From Caldilineae bacterium (GTDB lineage Bacteria; Chloroflexota; Anaerolineae; J102), in the NCBI GenBank assembly GCA_011176555.1, contig DUEF01000013.1:1-17532 (forward strand): a stretch of 17,532 nucleotides of DNA, in the 5' to 3' direction. Numbering within the stretch: position 1 is the first letter of the stretch; every line of letters starts with the position of its first letter. The translations under genes and the position numbers were made by a program. Below are positions 5,891 to 13,512 of the stretch, one piece after another. Under the pieces are notes generated by a model. The model did not search any database, was not told where the DNA came from, and worked only from the letters and a program-made list of their open reading frames with translations.

Positions 5891-5924
5891 TCTCCACAAC
5901 TTCTCCATAATTGTGTGCTAGAAT
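5891..5924 (+). promoter_or_regulatory. Putative response-regulator promoter of the cytochrome c gene (site B)
   Basis: Direct repeats TCTCCACAACT (5891-5901) and TCTCCATAATT (5902-5912) have an 11-bp period. After the second CTCCAT come 7 nt, then TGCTAGAAT (5916-5924), an extended -10. This is the same geometry as 3278-3311 and the minus-strand copy at 13376-13408. Predicted transcription starts near 5931, and a GAGGTG Shine-Dalgarno-like sequence precedes the ATG at 5955. A further CTCCA lies directly upstream at 5886. Confidence 0.7.
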
Positions 5925-5954
5925 GCCTCACCACAATCCATGAAGAGGTGACCG

Positions 5955-6902
5955 ATGCGACAATTCTCCCGACCCTTTTTGATTCTCTCTCTGCTCCTGC
6001 TTTTGGCCCTGGCCTCATGCGCTCCACCCGACCTTTCCAACGCACCCGCGCAGCCGTTGGAACCGACAGCAGCCACTCAGCCGAGCACTGAACCTGCAAC
6101 CGAACCTGCCGCTAGCCCCACCAGCGCGCCTGAGACCGCGCAAATGGGTCAGAGGATGGGCGGCCCCGGCTCTAGCATGATGCAGTTCCAACATGCCCAG
6201 ATCCCCGACGAATACGCCAGCCTCACAAATCCCGTGGCCGCGGACGCCGATTCGCTGGCCCGGGGCGAGAAGCTATACGCGGCGCTCTGCGCCAGTTGCC
6301 ACGGCGACACCGGCATGGGCGAAGGCCCGGCCGGACAGGCGCTCGACCCGCCCGCCTCGCCCATCGCCCACACCAGCCAAATGCTGAGCGACGCCTACCT
6401 GTTCTGGCGCATCACCGAAGGTGGGACATCGTTCGAGACGGCGATGCCCGCCTGGGGCGACGCCCTCGATGAAGGCTCGCGCTGGGATGTGATCAACTAC
6501 ACGCGCAGCCTGGGCGTCGATAGCCAGCGCGGCATGGGTCACGGCCAGGGGCGGGGGCAAGGCCAGCAAGGTCGGGGCCAGGGTAGAGGGCAAGGCCACG
6601 GACAAGGGCGGGGCGCAGGCATGGACGAAGCCGCACATCACGCCGAAATGTTGGCGCAGGCCATCGACATGGGCCTGATCACCGAGGAAGACGCCGAACT
6701 CTTCTTGCGTGTGCACGCCGTGCTGGATGAAAACTACCGCAACAACGAGTCCGGCATGGGCGGTATGGATGACGCCGGTCGCCAGGCCATGCAGCGGGCG
6801 ATGACGCTCCAGGCCGTGAGCGATGGCTACATCACCCAAGCCGACGCCGACCGCTTCACCGAGATCCACGACGCGTTGCTGGAAGCGGGGATCATGCAGT
6901 AG
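5955..6902 (+). CDS. Lipoprotein cytochrome c with Gly/Gln/Arg-rich linker and duplicated C-terminal helices
   Basis: The 315-residue protein begins with a lipoprotein signal (lipobox LASC, Cys22), followed by a Pro/Thr/Glu-rich linker to about residue 62. A class I cytochrome c domain follows at about 95-188: heme motif CASCH at 112-116, GDTGMGEGPAG, and a likely axial Met in the TAMPAWG segment (Met164). Residues 193-222 are a Gly/Gln/Arg/His run resembling the tail of the DUF2202 protein. The rest (about 225-315) contains two related helical units, LITEEDAELFLRVHAVLDE and YITQADADRFTEIHDALLE. It is expected on the outer face of the membrane as an electron-transfer protein. It seems monocistronic, with its own promoter of the two-component type. 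The redox partner is unknown. Confidence 0.85.
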   Translation: MRQFSRPFLILSLLLLLALASCAPPDLSNAPAQPLEPTAATQPSTEPATEPAASPTSAPETAQMGQRMGGPGSSMMQFQHAQIPDEYASLTNPVAADADSLARGEKLYAALCASCHGDTGMGEGPAGQALDPPASPIAHTSQMLSDAYLFWRITEGGTSFETAMPAWGDALDEGSRWDVINYTRSLGVDSQRGMGHGQGRGQGQQGRGQGRGQGHGQGRGAGMDEAAHHAEMLAQAIDMGLITEEDAELFLRVHAVLDENYRNNESGMGGMDDAGRQAMQRAMTLQAVSDGYITQADADRFTEIHDALLEAGIMQ

Positions 6903-7027
6903 GATTCACCTACCGCCTGCAGCATCGCTTTGATCACGGCCCCGTGGATTGGCAAAACCCGCCGCGGCGAAACACCCGGACAGATTGATGCGCACAAGCG
7001 TCTCTCGATTTTCTGTCCATTTTGCAG

Positions 7028-7042
7028 TAAAATGAGGTCATG
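7028..7042 (+). promoter_or_regulatory. Possible -10 with leaderless start for the PEBP lipoprotein
   Basis: TAAAAT (5 of 6 to the -10 consensus) at 7028-7033 is followed by six bases and the ATG at 7040. This is the same -10-to-ATG spacing as at the ferredoxin gene. No Shine-Dalgarno sequence fits, because GAGG lies too close to the ATG. A leaderless transcript is plausible; no convincing -35 was found. Confidence 0.35.
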
Positions 7043-7642
7043 CGTGGAACACTTTTTCTGCTGGCAAGCCTGTTCATCTTTGTGACAACGGCTTGCACGA
7101 GCCCCAAAGACCTACCAGCACCATCACCAGACACCGCCCAATCGGTGCAGGAGGATGCCATGACCGTTCAGTCCCCTGTCGCGTCCTTCACGCTCAGCAG
7201 CCCGGTTTTTGCTCAAGGTGCAGCGATCCCCGCCCAATTCACCTGTGACGGAGCCGACAAATCACCGCCCCTGACCTGGACGGGCGCTCCCGCCGGCGTG
7301 CAGAGCTTCGCTCTGATCATGGACGATCCCGATGCGCCGATTGGCACGTGGGTGCACTGGGTGATTTTCAACATCCCGGCCTCCACCACCGACCTGCCGG
7401 CAACCATCGGACCAGATCCCACTCTGGAAGATGGCTCTATCCAGGGGCTGAATAGCTGGCGACGTGTTGGTTACGGCGGTCCCTGCCCGCCGCGGGGCCA
7501 ACATCGCTATTTCTTCAAGCTCTATGCTTTAGATACCATGCTGGCATTGCGTTCATCTGCAACCAAAACCGATCTGCTGCGGGCCATGGAAGGGCATATC
7601 CTGGCGCAAGCTGAACTGATGGGTGTGTACCGGCGGCGCTGA
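7040..7642 (+). CDS. YbhB/YbcL-family (PEBP / Raf kinase inhibitor-like) lipoprotein
   Basis: The 200-residue protein has a lipoprotein signal peptide (LLASLFIFVTTAC, Cys19) and a Ser/Pro-rich spacer. From about residue 50 a phosphatidylethanolamine-binding-protein fold follows. Family marks are FTCDGADKSPPLTW, MDDPDAPIGTWVHWVIFNIP (the DPDAP anion-pocket motif) and GYGGPCPPRGQHRYFFKLYALD. The length is normal for a bacterial YbhB with an added signal. The biochemical role of bacterial PEBPs is poorly defined. It converges with the large dikinase gene, whose stop lies 28 bases away, and no clear terminator is seen between them. The start ATG is chosen because it begins the signal peptide and follows a -10-like TAAAAT at leaderless spacing. 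Confidence 0.88.
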   Translation: MRGTLFLLASLFIFVTTACTSPKDLPAPSPDTAQSVQEDAMTVQSPVASFTLSSPVFAQGAAIPAQFTCDGADKSPPLTWTGAPAGVQSFALIMDDPDAPIGTWVHWVIFNIPASTTDLPATIGPDPTLEDGSIQGLNSWRRVGYGGPCPPRGQHRYFFKLYALDTMLALRSSATKTDLLRAMEGHILAQAELMGVYRRR

Positions 7643-7670
7643 ACGCCGTCAACAAAAAATTCCTCATGAT

Positions 7671-10349
7671 TTAGGCATCACTCAGAATCTCGATAACACC
7701 GCGGTTGCCATCCAGACGCACGCGCTGGCCGGTTTGCAACCTGGTGGTGGCCCCGCGCACGCCCACCACCGCGGGGATGCCGTACTCTCGGGCCACGACC
7801 GAGCCGTGATTCATGGCCCCGCCGATTTCCATAATCAGCCCGGCGGCGTTGATGAAGAGCGGCGTCCAGCCGGGGTCGGTGAAAGTAGCCACCAAGATCT
7901 CGCCGGAGGCGAGCGTATCGGTCTGCGGATCATGAACCACATGCACCACGCCTTCGACGATGCCGGGGGAGACCGGGTTGCCCAGCAGCGCACCCGGTGG
8001 GGCGTCATCAACGTGGTACTGCACGACGGGCGTCTCGCCGTCGCTGGTGATGACCATGGGCGGCGTCAGTTTCTGGAACCGCCTCAGGTCGGCGCGCCGC
8101 GGCGGGATGAGCGCGTCCCAGTCGGTCGTTTCGTCATCCCAAATCGCCAGCAGTTCTTCCCAGGTCAGGAACCAGAAATCGTCCGGCCGGGAGAGTTTTC
8201 CCTGTGCTGTCAACTGGGTGGCTGTTTGTTTCAAGACTTCTTTGACCAGCGCCAGCACCTTGATGGCCAGGAATTTGTGATGCTCGCGCAGGCCGCCGGC
8301 TGCGGTCAACACATGCAGTAAGCGCTTGAACAGGCGCACGCGCAGCCCGCCCAGGATGCCGCGCCCCGCCCCTTCCAGTAGTTTCCGGGCGGCGGCCTCT
8401 CGCGCCTGGACGAGTTCCCGCTGCTGTGCGCGCTGGCCGCCCGGCTCCTCTTGCAGATGCGCGGCGATGATCTTCAGCACCGGCAGCGGCTCTTCATACC
8501 AACGAGGCATCGCAATGTCGATTTCCGCCGGACCGCGCGCGCCGTAACGAGCGAGGAAGTCGTCCCAGGCATCCAGGAAGGGCTCGCTTCCCTCCAGTTG
8601 CGCGGCCTGCTCCAACCAGACGTGACTGTCATTGCCCAGATGGCTGAACCAATCCACCAGTTGCGGCGAGCGGCGGGCCAGGTCGGCCAGGTCGCCGATG
8701 GCCAGATTCATCTCGGTGACCACGTTGCCCGGCAGGCCCAGCGTCAGCGCGTTCAGTTCGTCTGGCGTCAACCATTTGCGACCGAGGCGCGTGAGTAGGC
8801 GTTTGGCGATCTCACCGGCGACGAATTGCGGAATCCAGTTGAGGAAAAACGGAAAGAGGGTCGGCAGCGCGTCCTGAACGGCCTGCAATCGCGCCTTACC
8901 CGGCGGCGCCTCATGCAAACGACGCGCCATGTCCTCGGTGAAGCGATCCATCAACGCATTCGTTTGGGGAATGAAGCCGGTCAGGTCCTGCCGCCACAGC
9001 GCATACCCGACCTGGCGCAGCAGACCGGCAACGCTTTTGAACGCGGCGAAGGAGATGTGTAACCCATGCGGCCCCCGGAATTCTGGCCGCCGCATGGCGA
9101 TTTGCAGGGTTTCCGGGGCCAGGGCGTCGAATTGGGAGAGCAGGCCGAATATGACTTTGCGCAGGATGGGGTGGCGCAGCAAGGCCGTGATGTCAGCAAA
9201 CAGGCGATCGCCGCTGGCGCGCAGGACGGGATAGCCCAGATGTTGGTCGAGGGGCTCGACCGGCAGCAGGAGCGGGAAACAGGTCAGGCTCAAGGGCGCC
9301 ATGGCGCGGGTCATGTTCTGCTGGTGGCCGACGCTGAAATAGATGTGCAGCGTGCCGTCGGGCGATTGCAGGCCGTCGATGGGGTACAGTGAGGTGATGG
9401 GCCGAGCCTGGAGCAGGTGGATTTTTCCGTCGGCAATGGCCCATTCGATGTCTTGGGGCGCGTCGTAGAGGGCTTCGACGCGGCAACCCAGGTCGGTCAG
9501 CGCCAGGATTTGCTCATCGTTGAGGACGGTGGCTTGGCGCTGTTCCTGGGGGATGGTCACCTGCCGGACGCCGCCCTCCTTTTCGGGAGTGATGGCGATC
9601 CGCTTGTCGGCGATCCGGCGCTCGAGGATGGCCCGCGTGCGTTTGTCCACCCGGTACGAATCGGGCGTGACCAGACCGCTGACCAGGGCTTCGCCCAACC
9701 CGTAGCTGGCGTCGATGCTCAGCGTGTGTCGGTGGCCGGTGAGGGGGTCGGCGGTGAAGAGGATGCCGGATTTTTCGGCCACGATCATGCGCTGCACGAC
9801 AACCGACAACTGCACTTCCCGGTGGGGAAAATGGTTCTCGCAACGATACAAAATCGCCCGGTCGGTGAAGAGAGAGGCCCAGCAGCGACGAACGGCGTCC
9901 AACAGATCGGCTTCGCCGCGCACGTTGAGATAAGTGTCCTGCTGGCCGGCGAAGGAGGCCCCGGGCAGGTCTTCGGCGGTGGCGCTGGAGCGGACGGCGT
10001 AGGCGTGTTCGACGCCCACTTCTTGCCATGCCTGCCGTACGGCAACAGCAATCTCGGCGGGGATGGACGTTTGCAGCAGGGTCTCGCGCACCTGCTGCCC
10101 GACCCGACGCACGCTCTCCAGGTCGTCGGGCGTCACAGTGTCGAGCGAGGCATAAATGCGCTCAGCATCCGGACAGGAAGCCATGAAGCGCAGAAAAGCG
10201 GTCGTGGTCAGGCAGAAGCCGTCGGGAACGGGAAACCCGGCATGGGTCAGCTCGCCCAGATTGGCGCCTTTGCCGCCCACCAGGGGCAGGTCAACGGCGC
10301 GGATATCGGAGAATGGCAGGATGAACGAATCTGTGCGGGTCATAGCCAT
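7671..10349 (-). CDS. PEP-synthase-like dikinase, rifampicin-phosphotransferase (Rph) architecture
   Basis: The 892-residue protein has an N-terminal ATP-grasp pyruvate-phosphate-dikinase domain (about 1-325): GGKGANLGEL at 25-34, VRSSATAEDLPGASFAGQ at 119-136, YGLGEALVSG at 216-225, DIEWA at 300-304 and QARPIT at 314-319. A long helical middle region (about 330-770) comes next. The C-terminal phosphohistidine domain has GGAMNHGSVVAREYGIPAVVGV with His848 about 44 residues from the end. This order, with the swivelling His domain last and no PEP-binding TIM barrel, is that of rifampicin phosphotransferase, where the middle domain binds the drug. Classic PEP synthase has the His domain before a PEP domain. 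The true substrate is unknown. The start ATG has AAAGGA upstream and overlaps the end of the GAP-family gene by 10 bases, indicating coupling. Confidence 0.8.
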   Translation of the reverse strand: MAMTRTDSFILPFSDIRAVDLPLVGGKGANLGELTHAGFPVPDGFCLTTTAFLRFMASCPDAERIYASLDTVTPDDLESVRRVGQQVRETLLQTSIPAEIAVAVRQAWQEVGVEHAYAVRSSATAEDLPGASFAGQQDTYLNVRGEADLLDAVRRCWASLFTDRAILYRCENHFPHREVQLSVVVQRMIVAEKSGILFTADPLTGHRHTLSIDASYGLGEALVSGLVTPDSYRVDKRTRAILERRIADKRIAITPEKEGGVRQVTIPQEQRQATVLNDEQILALTDLGCRVEALYDAPQDIEWAIADGKIHLLQARPITSLYPIDGLQSPDGTLHIYFSVGHQQNMTRAMAPLSLTCFPLLLPVEPLDQHLGYPVLRASGDRLFADITALLRHPILRKVIFGLLSQFDALAPETLQIAMRRPEFRGPHGLHISFAAFKSVAGLLRQVGYALWRQDLTGFIPQTNALMDRFTEDMARRLHEAPPGKARLQAVQDALPTLFPFFLNWIPQFVAGEIAKRLLTRLGRKWLTPDELNALTLGLPGNVVTEMNLAIGDLADLARRSPQLVDWFSHLGNDSHVWLEQAAQLEGSEPFLDAWDDFLARYGARGPAEIDIAMPRWYEEPLPVLKIIAAHLQEEPGGQRAQQRELVQAREAAARKLLEGAGRGILGGLRVRLFKRLLHVLTAAGGLREHHKFLAIKVLALVKEVLKQTATQLTAQGKLSRPDDFWFLTWEELLAIWDDETTDWDALIPPRRADLRRFQKLTPPMVITSDGETPVVQYHVDDAPPGALLGNPVSPGIVEGVVHVVHDPQTDTLASGEILVATFTDPGWTPLFINAAGLIMEIGGAMNHGSVVAREYGIPAVVGVRGATTRLQTGQRVRLDGNRGVIEILSDA

Positions 10350-11008
10350 GCGCTAATTCCTTTCAGGAGGAAGAGAAGCCCGAAAATCAACGGCGCCCAG
10401 ATGCCAATCGGGCGGCTGTGATGTTCGAGTGCGTTTTTCAGGCGGTTGAGCAGGTCGCGGGCGCGATGGGGAAAGGCCACGTAGATACTCAGAGGGATGG
10501 TCACCGACAGGCTGAAAACCAGCGCCGCCAGCAGGGTGACGATGATTTTCTGGCCCAGGGGCAGAGCGCTGAGAATGACGACCGACAACGCAGTCAGGAA
10601 TAGCGCCAGATTCTTGAAGTTGATGACCGTGACCAGCGCACCAAAAACAAAGGCTTTGGGCGGGGTGATGCTGTCTACGATGGCGAAAAAGCGGGGTTCT
10701 TCCTGGTTTGGCGAGACTGGTCTGCGCCAGTTGCGCCAGGCCAGCCACAGCAGCAGCGCGCCCAAAATCATCAGCAGGGTGGGCAGGAACAGGCCAGGTT
10801 CTCCACTGCTGCTGACCGTGACGCGATAGCCGACGACTACGACGGAGACGCCGATCAGGCTGTAACCGCTGAAGTAGCCCAGGGCATAGCCCAGCCCATT
10901 GCGCCAGCCCCGGTCGGATAGCAGCAGCAGGATGACGAGCGTCATCGACCCCACGGAGAGAAATCCGGTGGATGCCAATAAAAGGGATTGAATGAGTACC
11001 GGTAGCAA
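10340..11008 (-). CDS. GAP/Sap-family (DUF2910-like, LysE-related) membrane protein
   Basis: The 222-residue protein has about six hydrophobic helices. Features match the GAP/Sap family, named for mycobacterial glycopeptidolipid- and sulfolipid-addressing proteins and related to LysE-type exporters. These are the ALGYFSGYSLIGVSVVVVG helix, LGALLLWLAWRNWRR, a central SITPPKAFVFGALVTVINFKNLALFL segment (the N-x-KN motif), and a final FGLLFLLKGIS helix. It probably moves a small molecule or lipid; the substrate is unknown. The start is a TTG (11006-11008) with GAGGAG about seven bases upstream. The end overlaps the start of the Rph-like gene by 10 nt, so the two are translated together. About 128 bases separate it from the histidine kinase gene, so it may or may not share that transcript. 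Confidence 0.7.
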   Translation of the reverse strand: MLPVLIQSLLLASTGFLSVGSMTLVILLLLSDRGWRNGLGYALGYFSGYSLIGVSVVVVGYRVTVSSSGEPGLFLPTLLMILGALLLWLAWRNWRRPVSPNQEEPRFFAIVDSITPPKAFVFGALVTVINFKNLALFLTALSVVILSALPLGQKIIVTLLAALVFSLSVTIPLSIYVAFPHRARDLLNRLKNALEHHSRPIGIWAPLIFGLLFLLKGISAWL

Positions 11009-11136
11009 AGTCGCTCTCCTCGCTCGGCCATGCTCTAAGGCGTATGGCTACTTGGCATCATAACATCAATCATCCGCAAAGGCTGTATTTTCATCACCAC
11101 CGTCACCTTCTACTGCGCCAGCGGGTGCGAAACATC

Positions 11137-12505
11137 TCATTCCTTCGCCACCGGCAACGTAAACCAGAACACGCTGCCGCGGCCGACCTCGCTCTCCACC
11201 CCGATCTCGCCGCCCTGGGCCTCGACCAGTTGCCTGGAGATGGCCAGGCCCAGGCCGGAGCCGCCGTGCTCGCGGGAGCGCGAACGCTCGGCCCGCCAGA
11301 AACGGTCGAAAACGTGGGGCAGGGCGTCGGCCGGGATGCCGGGGCCTGTGTCCGCGACCGAAAACCGCACCCGGCCCTCGTTCTGTCCCCCGCCGTTTTT
11401 CTCGGCCACGATTTGCACCTGGCCGCCCTCCGGCGTGTGACGCAAGGCATTGCCCACCAAGTTGTTCAGGATCTGGCGCAGACGGTCGGGATCAGCCAGG
11501 ACGGGGGGGAGGGCGCTGGCGTCGGTCGAGTGAAGATGGATGTCCTTCTGGCGAGCGACCTCGGCGAAGGCGCTGCGCAAGCCCTCCAGCACGGGTTGCA
11601 CCGCAGTCGCTTGCAGATTCAGGTTGAGTTGTCCGGCCTCGGCCTGAGATAGGTCGCGCAAATCGCCGACCAAGCGGCCCAGGACAAGCGTCTCATCGTA
11701 AATGGTGGCGATTTCGCGCTTCTCCAGGGGATAAACATCATCCAGGATGGCCTGGAGATTGCCCTGAATCACGGTGAGGGGGGTGCGCAGTTCGTGGGCG
11801 ATGTCGGCCACCAGGTTGCGACGCAGGATTTCCGCCTGTTCGAGGCTGGCGGCCATGTCGTTGAACGCCTGCGCGGCCTCGGCCATTTCTTCCGAACCCT
11901 TCACGGGGACGCGTTCGGCCAATTCGCCCTGCGCCAGGCGATGTGCGGCCGTGGCCAGGCGGCTGAGGGGGGCGGCGATGCTACGAGCGAGCAATAAGCC
12001 GAGGAGGACGCCCAAAACGCCAGCAATCACGCCAGCCTGCAACAACACCCGGTTGACCTGTTGCAAAAAACGCCTCTTCCGCCGCGGCCAGGTTTGCTTG
12101 TCCCGGCGAACTGGCGTAGAGATAGCCCACGGTTTCGCCCTCCACCTGGATTGGCAATGCGTTTTGACGCTCGCGCGGACTGAGCCGGTCGCCGAGGCGC
12201 TCCCCGGTTTCGTCGTAAACGATGACGCCCCCGGCATCGGCCAGGAGATGCTTGGGCGCGCCCTGCCGCCTGCCTCGCCCCTCGCCCTCGCGCTGAACAA
12301 AGACATCTTCTACACCTTGCCAGCCCTGATTCGCAGCGTAAAACGCGGTGATGTTTTCCCACAGGGCGTTGTCCGTCTGGCTGTGCGCCACGTATTGGCG
12401 AAAGCCCAGGCTCACCTGGCGATTGGCCAGCAGCGCGGCGATGGTCAGGCCGACGAGCAGCACCAGGGCGAAGGCCAGGCTGAGCCGCACCCAGAGCTTG
12501 TTCAC
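11137..12505 (-). pseudogene. Sensor histidine kinase, BaeS/CpxA-like, interrupted by a one-base frameshift
   Basis: Two overlapping frames together make a normal kinase of about 455 residues. The first runs from the GTG at 12503-12505: TM1 at about 8-27, then an extracytoplasmic sensor of roughly 115 residues ending in AAAEEAF. The second holds the rest: FLQQVNR, TM2 (AGVIAGVLGVLLGLLLA), HAMP, the HisKA motif LVADIAHELRTPLTVIQGN with its His, N-box ILNNLVGNALRHTPEG, ADTGPGIP, and GGSGLGLAISRQLVE, ending at 11137. The break is at a run of six A (12065-12070; U6 in the mRNA). Removing one base restores the joined frame AEEAFLQQVNR. It may be a sequencing error, a recent mutation, or a slippage site. 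The start overlaps the response-regulator stop (GTGA), so they form one operon. Confidence 0.85.
12065..12070 (-). other. Homopolymer A6/T6 frameshift site in the histidine kinase
   Basis: The minus strand reads GAG GCG TTT TTT GCA ACA in the N-terminal frame, but AGG CGT TTT TTG CAA CAG in the C-terminal frame. Five T instead of six would join the sensor and kinase halves without any other change. This can reflect assembly or sequencing error, a genuine phase-variable tract, or slippage. Confidence 0.8.
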
Positions 12506-13197
12506 GCTTCCCCCAGCAGGCGATAGCCCACGCCGTAGACGGTTTCGATGTAGCCGGGCTCTCCCGTGGCCACGCCGAGCTTTTTGCGCAGGTTCTTGAT
12601 GTGGCTGTCGATGGTGCGTTCCATGCCTTCGTAGGCGTAGCCTAAACCTTTGTCGATCAATTCGACGCGAGTGAAGGCGCGGCCGGGGTTTTCCAGCAGC
12701 AGGTTGAGCAAGGCGAACTCGGTGGGGGTCAACTCCAGCGGTCGGTCCTGAACCCGAACGCTGTGCTGATCGACATCCATCGTCACCGCGCCGAGTCGCA
12801 GGATGTGGGGCGGGGCGATCTCGCCGGATGTGCGGCGTAACACGGAGCGCACGCGGGCCACCACTTCGCGGGGATTGAAGGGTTTGGGCACATAATCGTC
12901 GGCTCCTAATTCCAGGCCTACGATCTTGTCGTCGTCTTCGACGCGGGCGGTGAGCATGATGATCGGCGTTCCGGCCAGGTGTTTGTCATTCCGCACGATG
13001 CGCGTGATCTCCCAGCCATCTTTGCCTGGCAACATCAAATCCAGGACGATCAGGTCGGGCTTTTCGCTGCGGATGGCGTGCAGGGCGGATTCGCCATCGT
13101 AGGCGATGACGACATCGTAGCCCGCCTGCTCCAGGTAGGCGCGCACCAGTCGCACAATTTGTCTGTCGTCGTCTACAACTAAGATGCGTTGGGCCAT
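12502..13197 (-). CDS. OmpR/PhoB-family response regulator
   Basis: With the ATG at 13195-13197 the protein is 231 residues, the usual size; an upstream in-frame ATG at 13305 would add 36 residues with no family resemblance. The receiver domain (about 1-118) has the acidic pocket VVDDD, phosphoacceptor Asp53 in VLDLMLPG, Thr83 in MLTAR and Lys105 in YVPKPF. The winged-helix DNA-binding domain (about 128-231) has LELTPTEFALLNLLLENPGRAF, a recognition-helix region ending in ERTIDSHIKNLRKKLG, and YIETVYGVGYRL. It overlaps the kinase start (GTGA). The region upstream on its own strand holds the CTCCAC direct repeats also seen before the DUF2202 and cytochrome c genes, so it probably activates all three (inference). 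The Shine-Dalgarno sequence is weak. Confidence 0.9.
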   Translation of the reverse strand: MAQRILVVDDDRQIVRLVRAYLEQAGYDVVIAYDGESALHAIRSEKPDLIVLDLMLPGKDGWEITRIVRNDKHLAGTPIIMLTARVEDDDKIVGLELGADDYVPKPFNPREVVARVRSVLRRTSGEIAPPHILRLGAVTMDVDQHSVRVQDRPLELTPTEFALLNLLLENPGRAFTRVELIDKGLGYAYEGMERTIDSHIKNLRKKLGVATGEPGYIETVYGVGYRLLGEA

Positions 13198-13343
13198 TGC
13201 AATAGGAAAGAGAAAGGCTTTTTCTGGGTCTTGTGGGGTTATCTTGGGACTCGTGTTCCGTAGTGCGTGTTCCGTTGGGTGGGCGTCACGCATTGCTTCA
13301 CGCATTCCCCTGAATTGCGGAAGAGCCGAGAAAGATAATCGAG

Positions 13344-13352
13344 ATTATAGCA
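13344..13352 (-). promoter_or_regulatory. Second extended -10 upstream of the response regulator (P2)
   Basis: The minus strand reads TGCTATAAT, a perfect extended -10 (TGN-TATAAT). It lies 32 bases downstream of the P1 -10 at 13376-13381. There is no CTCCA repeat and no good -35 at the expected spacing. It could give basal expression of the regulator-kinase operon. Confidence 0.45.
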
Positions 13353-13375
13353 CGACTACTGTCTAACCTGCACTC

Positions 13376-13408
13376 AGCATAGCAAGCAACTGTGGAGAAC
13401 CTGTGGAG
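13376..13408 (-). promoter_or_regulatory. Putative autoregulated promoter of the response-regulator operon (site C)
   Basis: Read on the minus strand, CTCCAC half-sites lie at 13403-13408 and 13392-13397 (11-bp period). The second is followed by exactly 7 nt (AGTTGCT) and TGCTATGCT (13376-13384). The architecture is the same as at 3278-3311 and 5891-5924. Predicted transcription runs leftward from about 13369, giving a leader of about 170 nt. Confidence 0.65.
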
Positions 13409-13451
13409 ACGAATCAGCTAGTGTGATCGTGAACAACAAGGCGACAATCCA

Positions 13452-13512
13452 GTGAAATCGGTCACCAAAACTGATCTAAATCATATACAAGCCCCAAAAA
13501 CAAGGGTAAGAT
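13452..13512 (+). promoter_or_regulatory. Putative Crp/Fnr-controlled promoter of the hdr operon
   Basis: A perfect FNR-type box, TGAT-CTAA-ATCA, spans 13472-13483 (centre 13477.5). A TAAGAT hexamer (4 of 6 to the -10 consensus) at 13507-13512 predicts a start at about 13519, placing the box at -41.5. A second CRP-like palindrome, GTGA-N6-TCAC, at 13452-13465 centres at about -60.5, near the class I position. The leader would be about 39 nt with AGGAG seven bases before the hdrC ATG. Confidence 0.5.

Noticed and set aside
7626..7660. CGGCG-loop-CGCCG hairpin as a terminator between the convergent PEBP and Rph-like genes
   Set aside because: The stem is only five base pairs and the A/T run is on the wrong side for either strand.
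9417..10421. Long open frame on the plus strand (334 codons) opposite the Rph-like gene
   Set aside because: It is a shadow of the strongly conserved minus-strand coding sequence. The translation is low in recognisable domains and GC-rich DNA commonly leaves the antisense frame open.
11009..11136. Promoter for the GAP/Rph-like pair
   Set aside because: A TATGAT hexamer exists on the minus strand at 11057-11062, but no acceptable -35 or operator accompanies it. Read-through from the kinase gene cannot be excluded.
13198..13305. Upstream start extending the response regulator by 36 residues
   Set aside because: The extension has no similarity to receiver domains. The ATG at 13195-13197 gives the usual AQRILVVDDD opening and family length.
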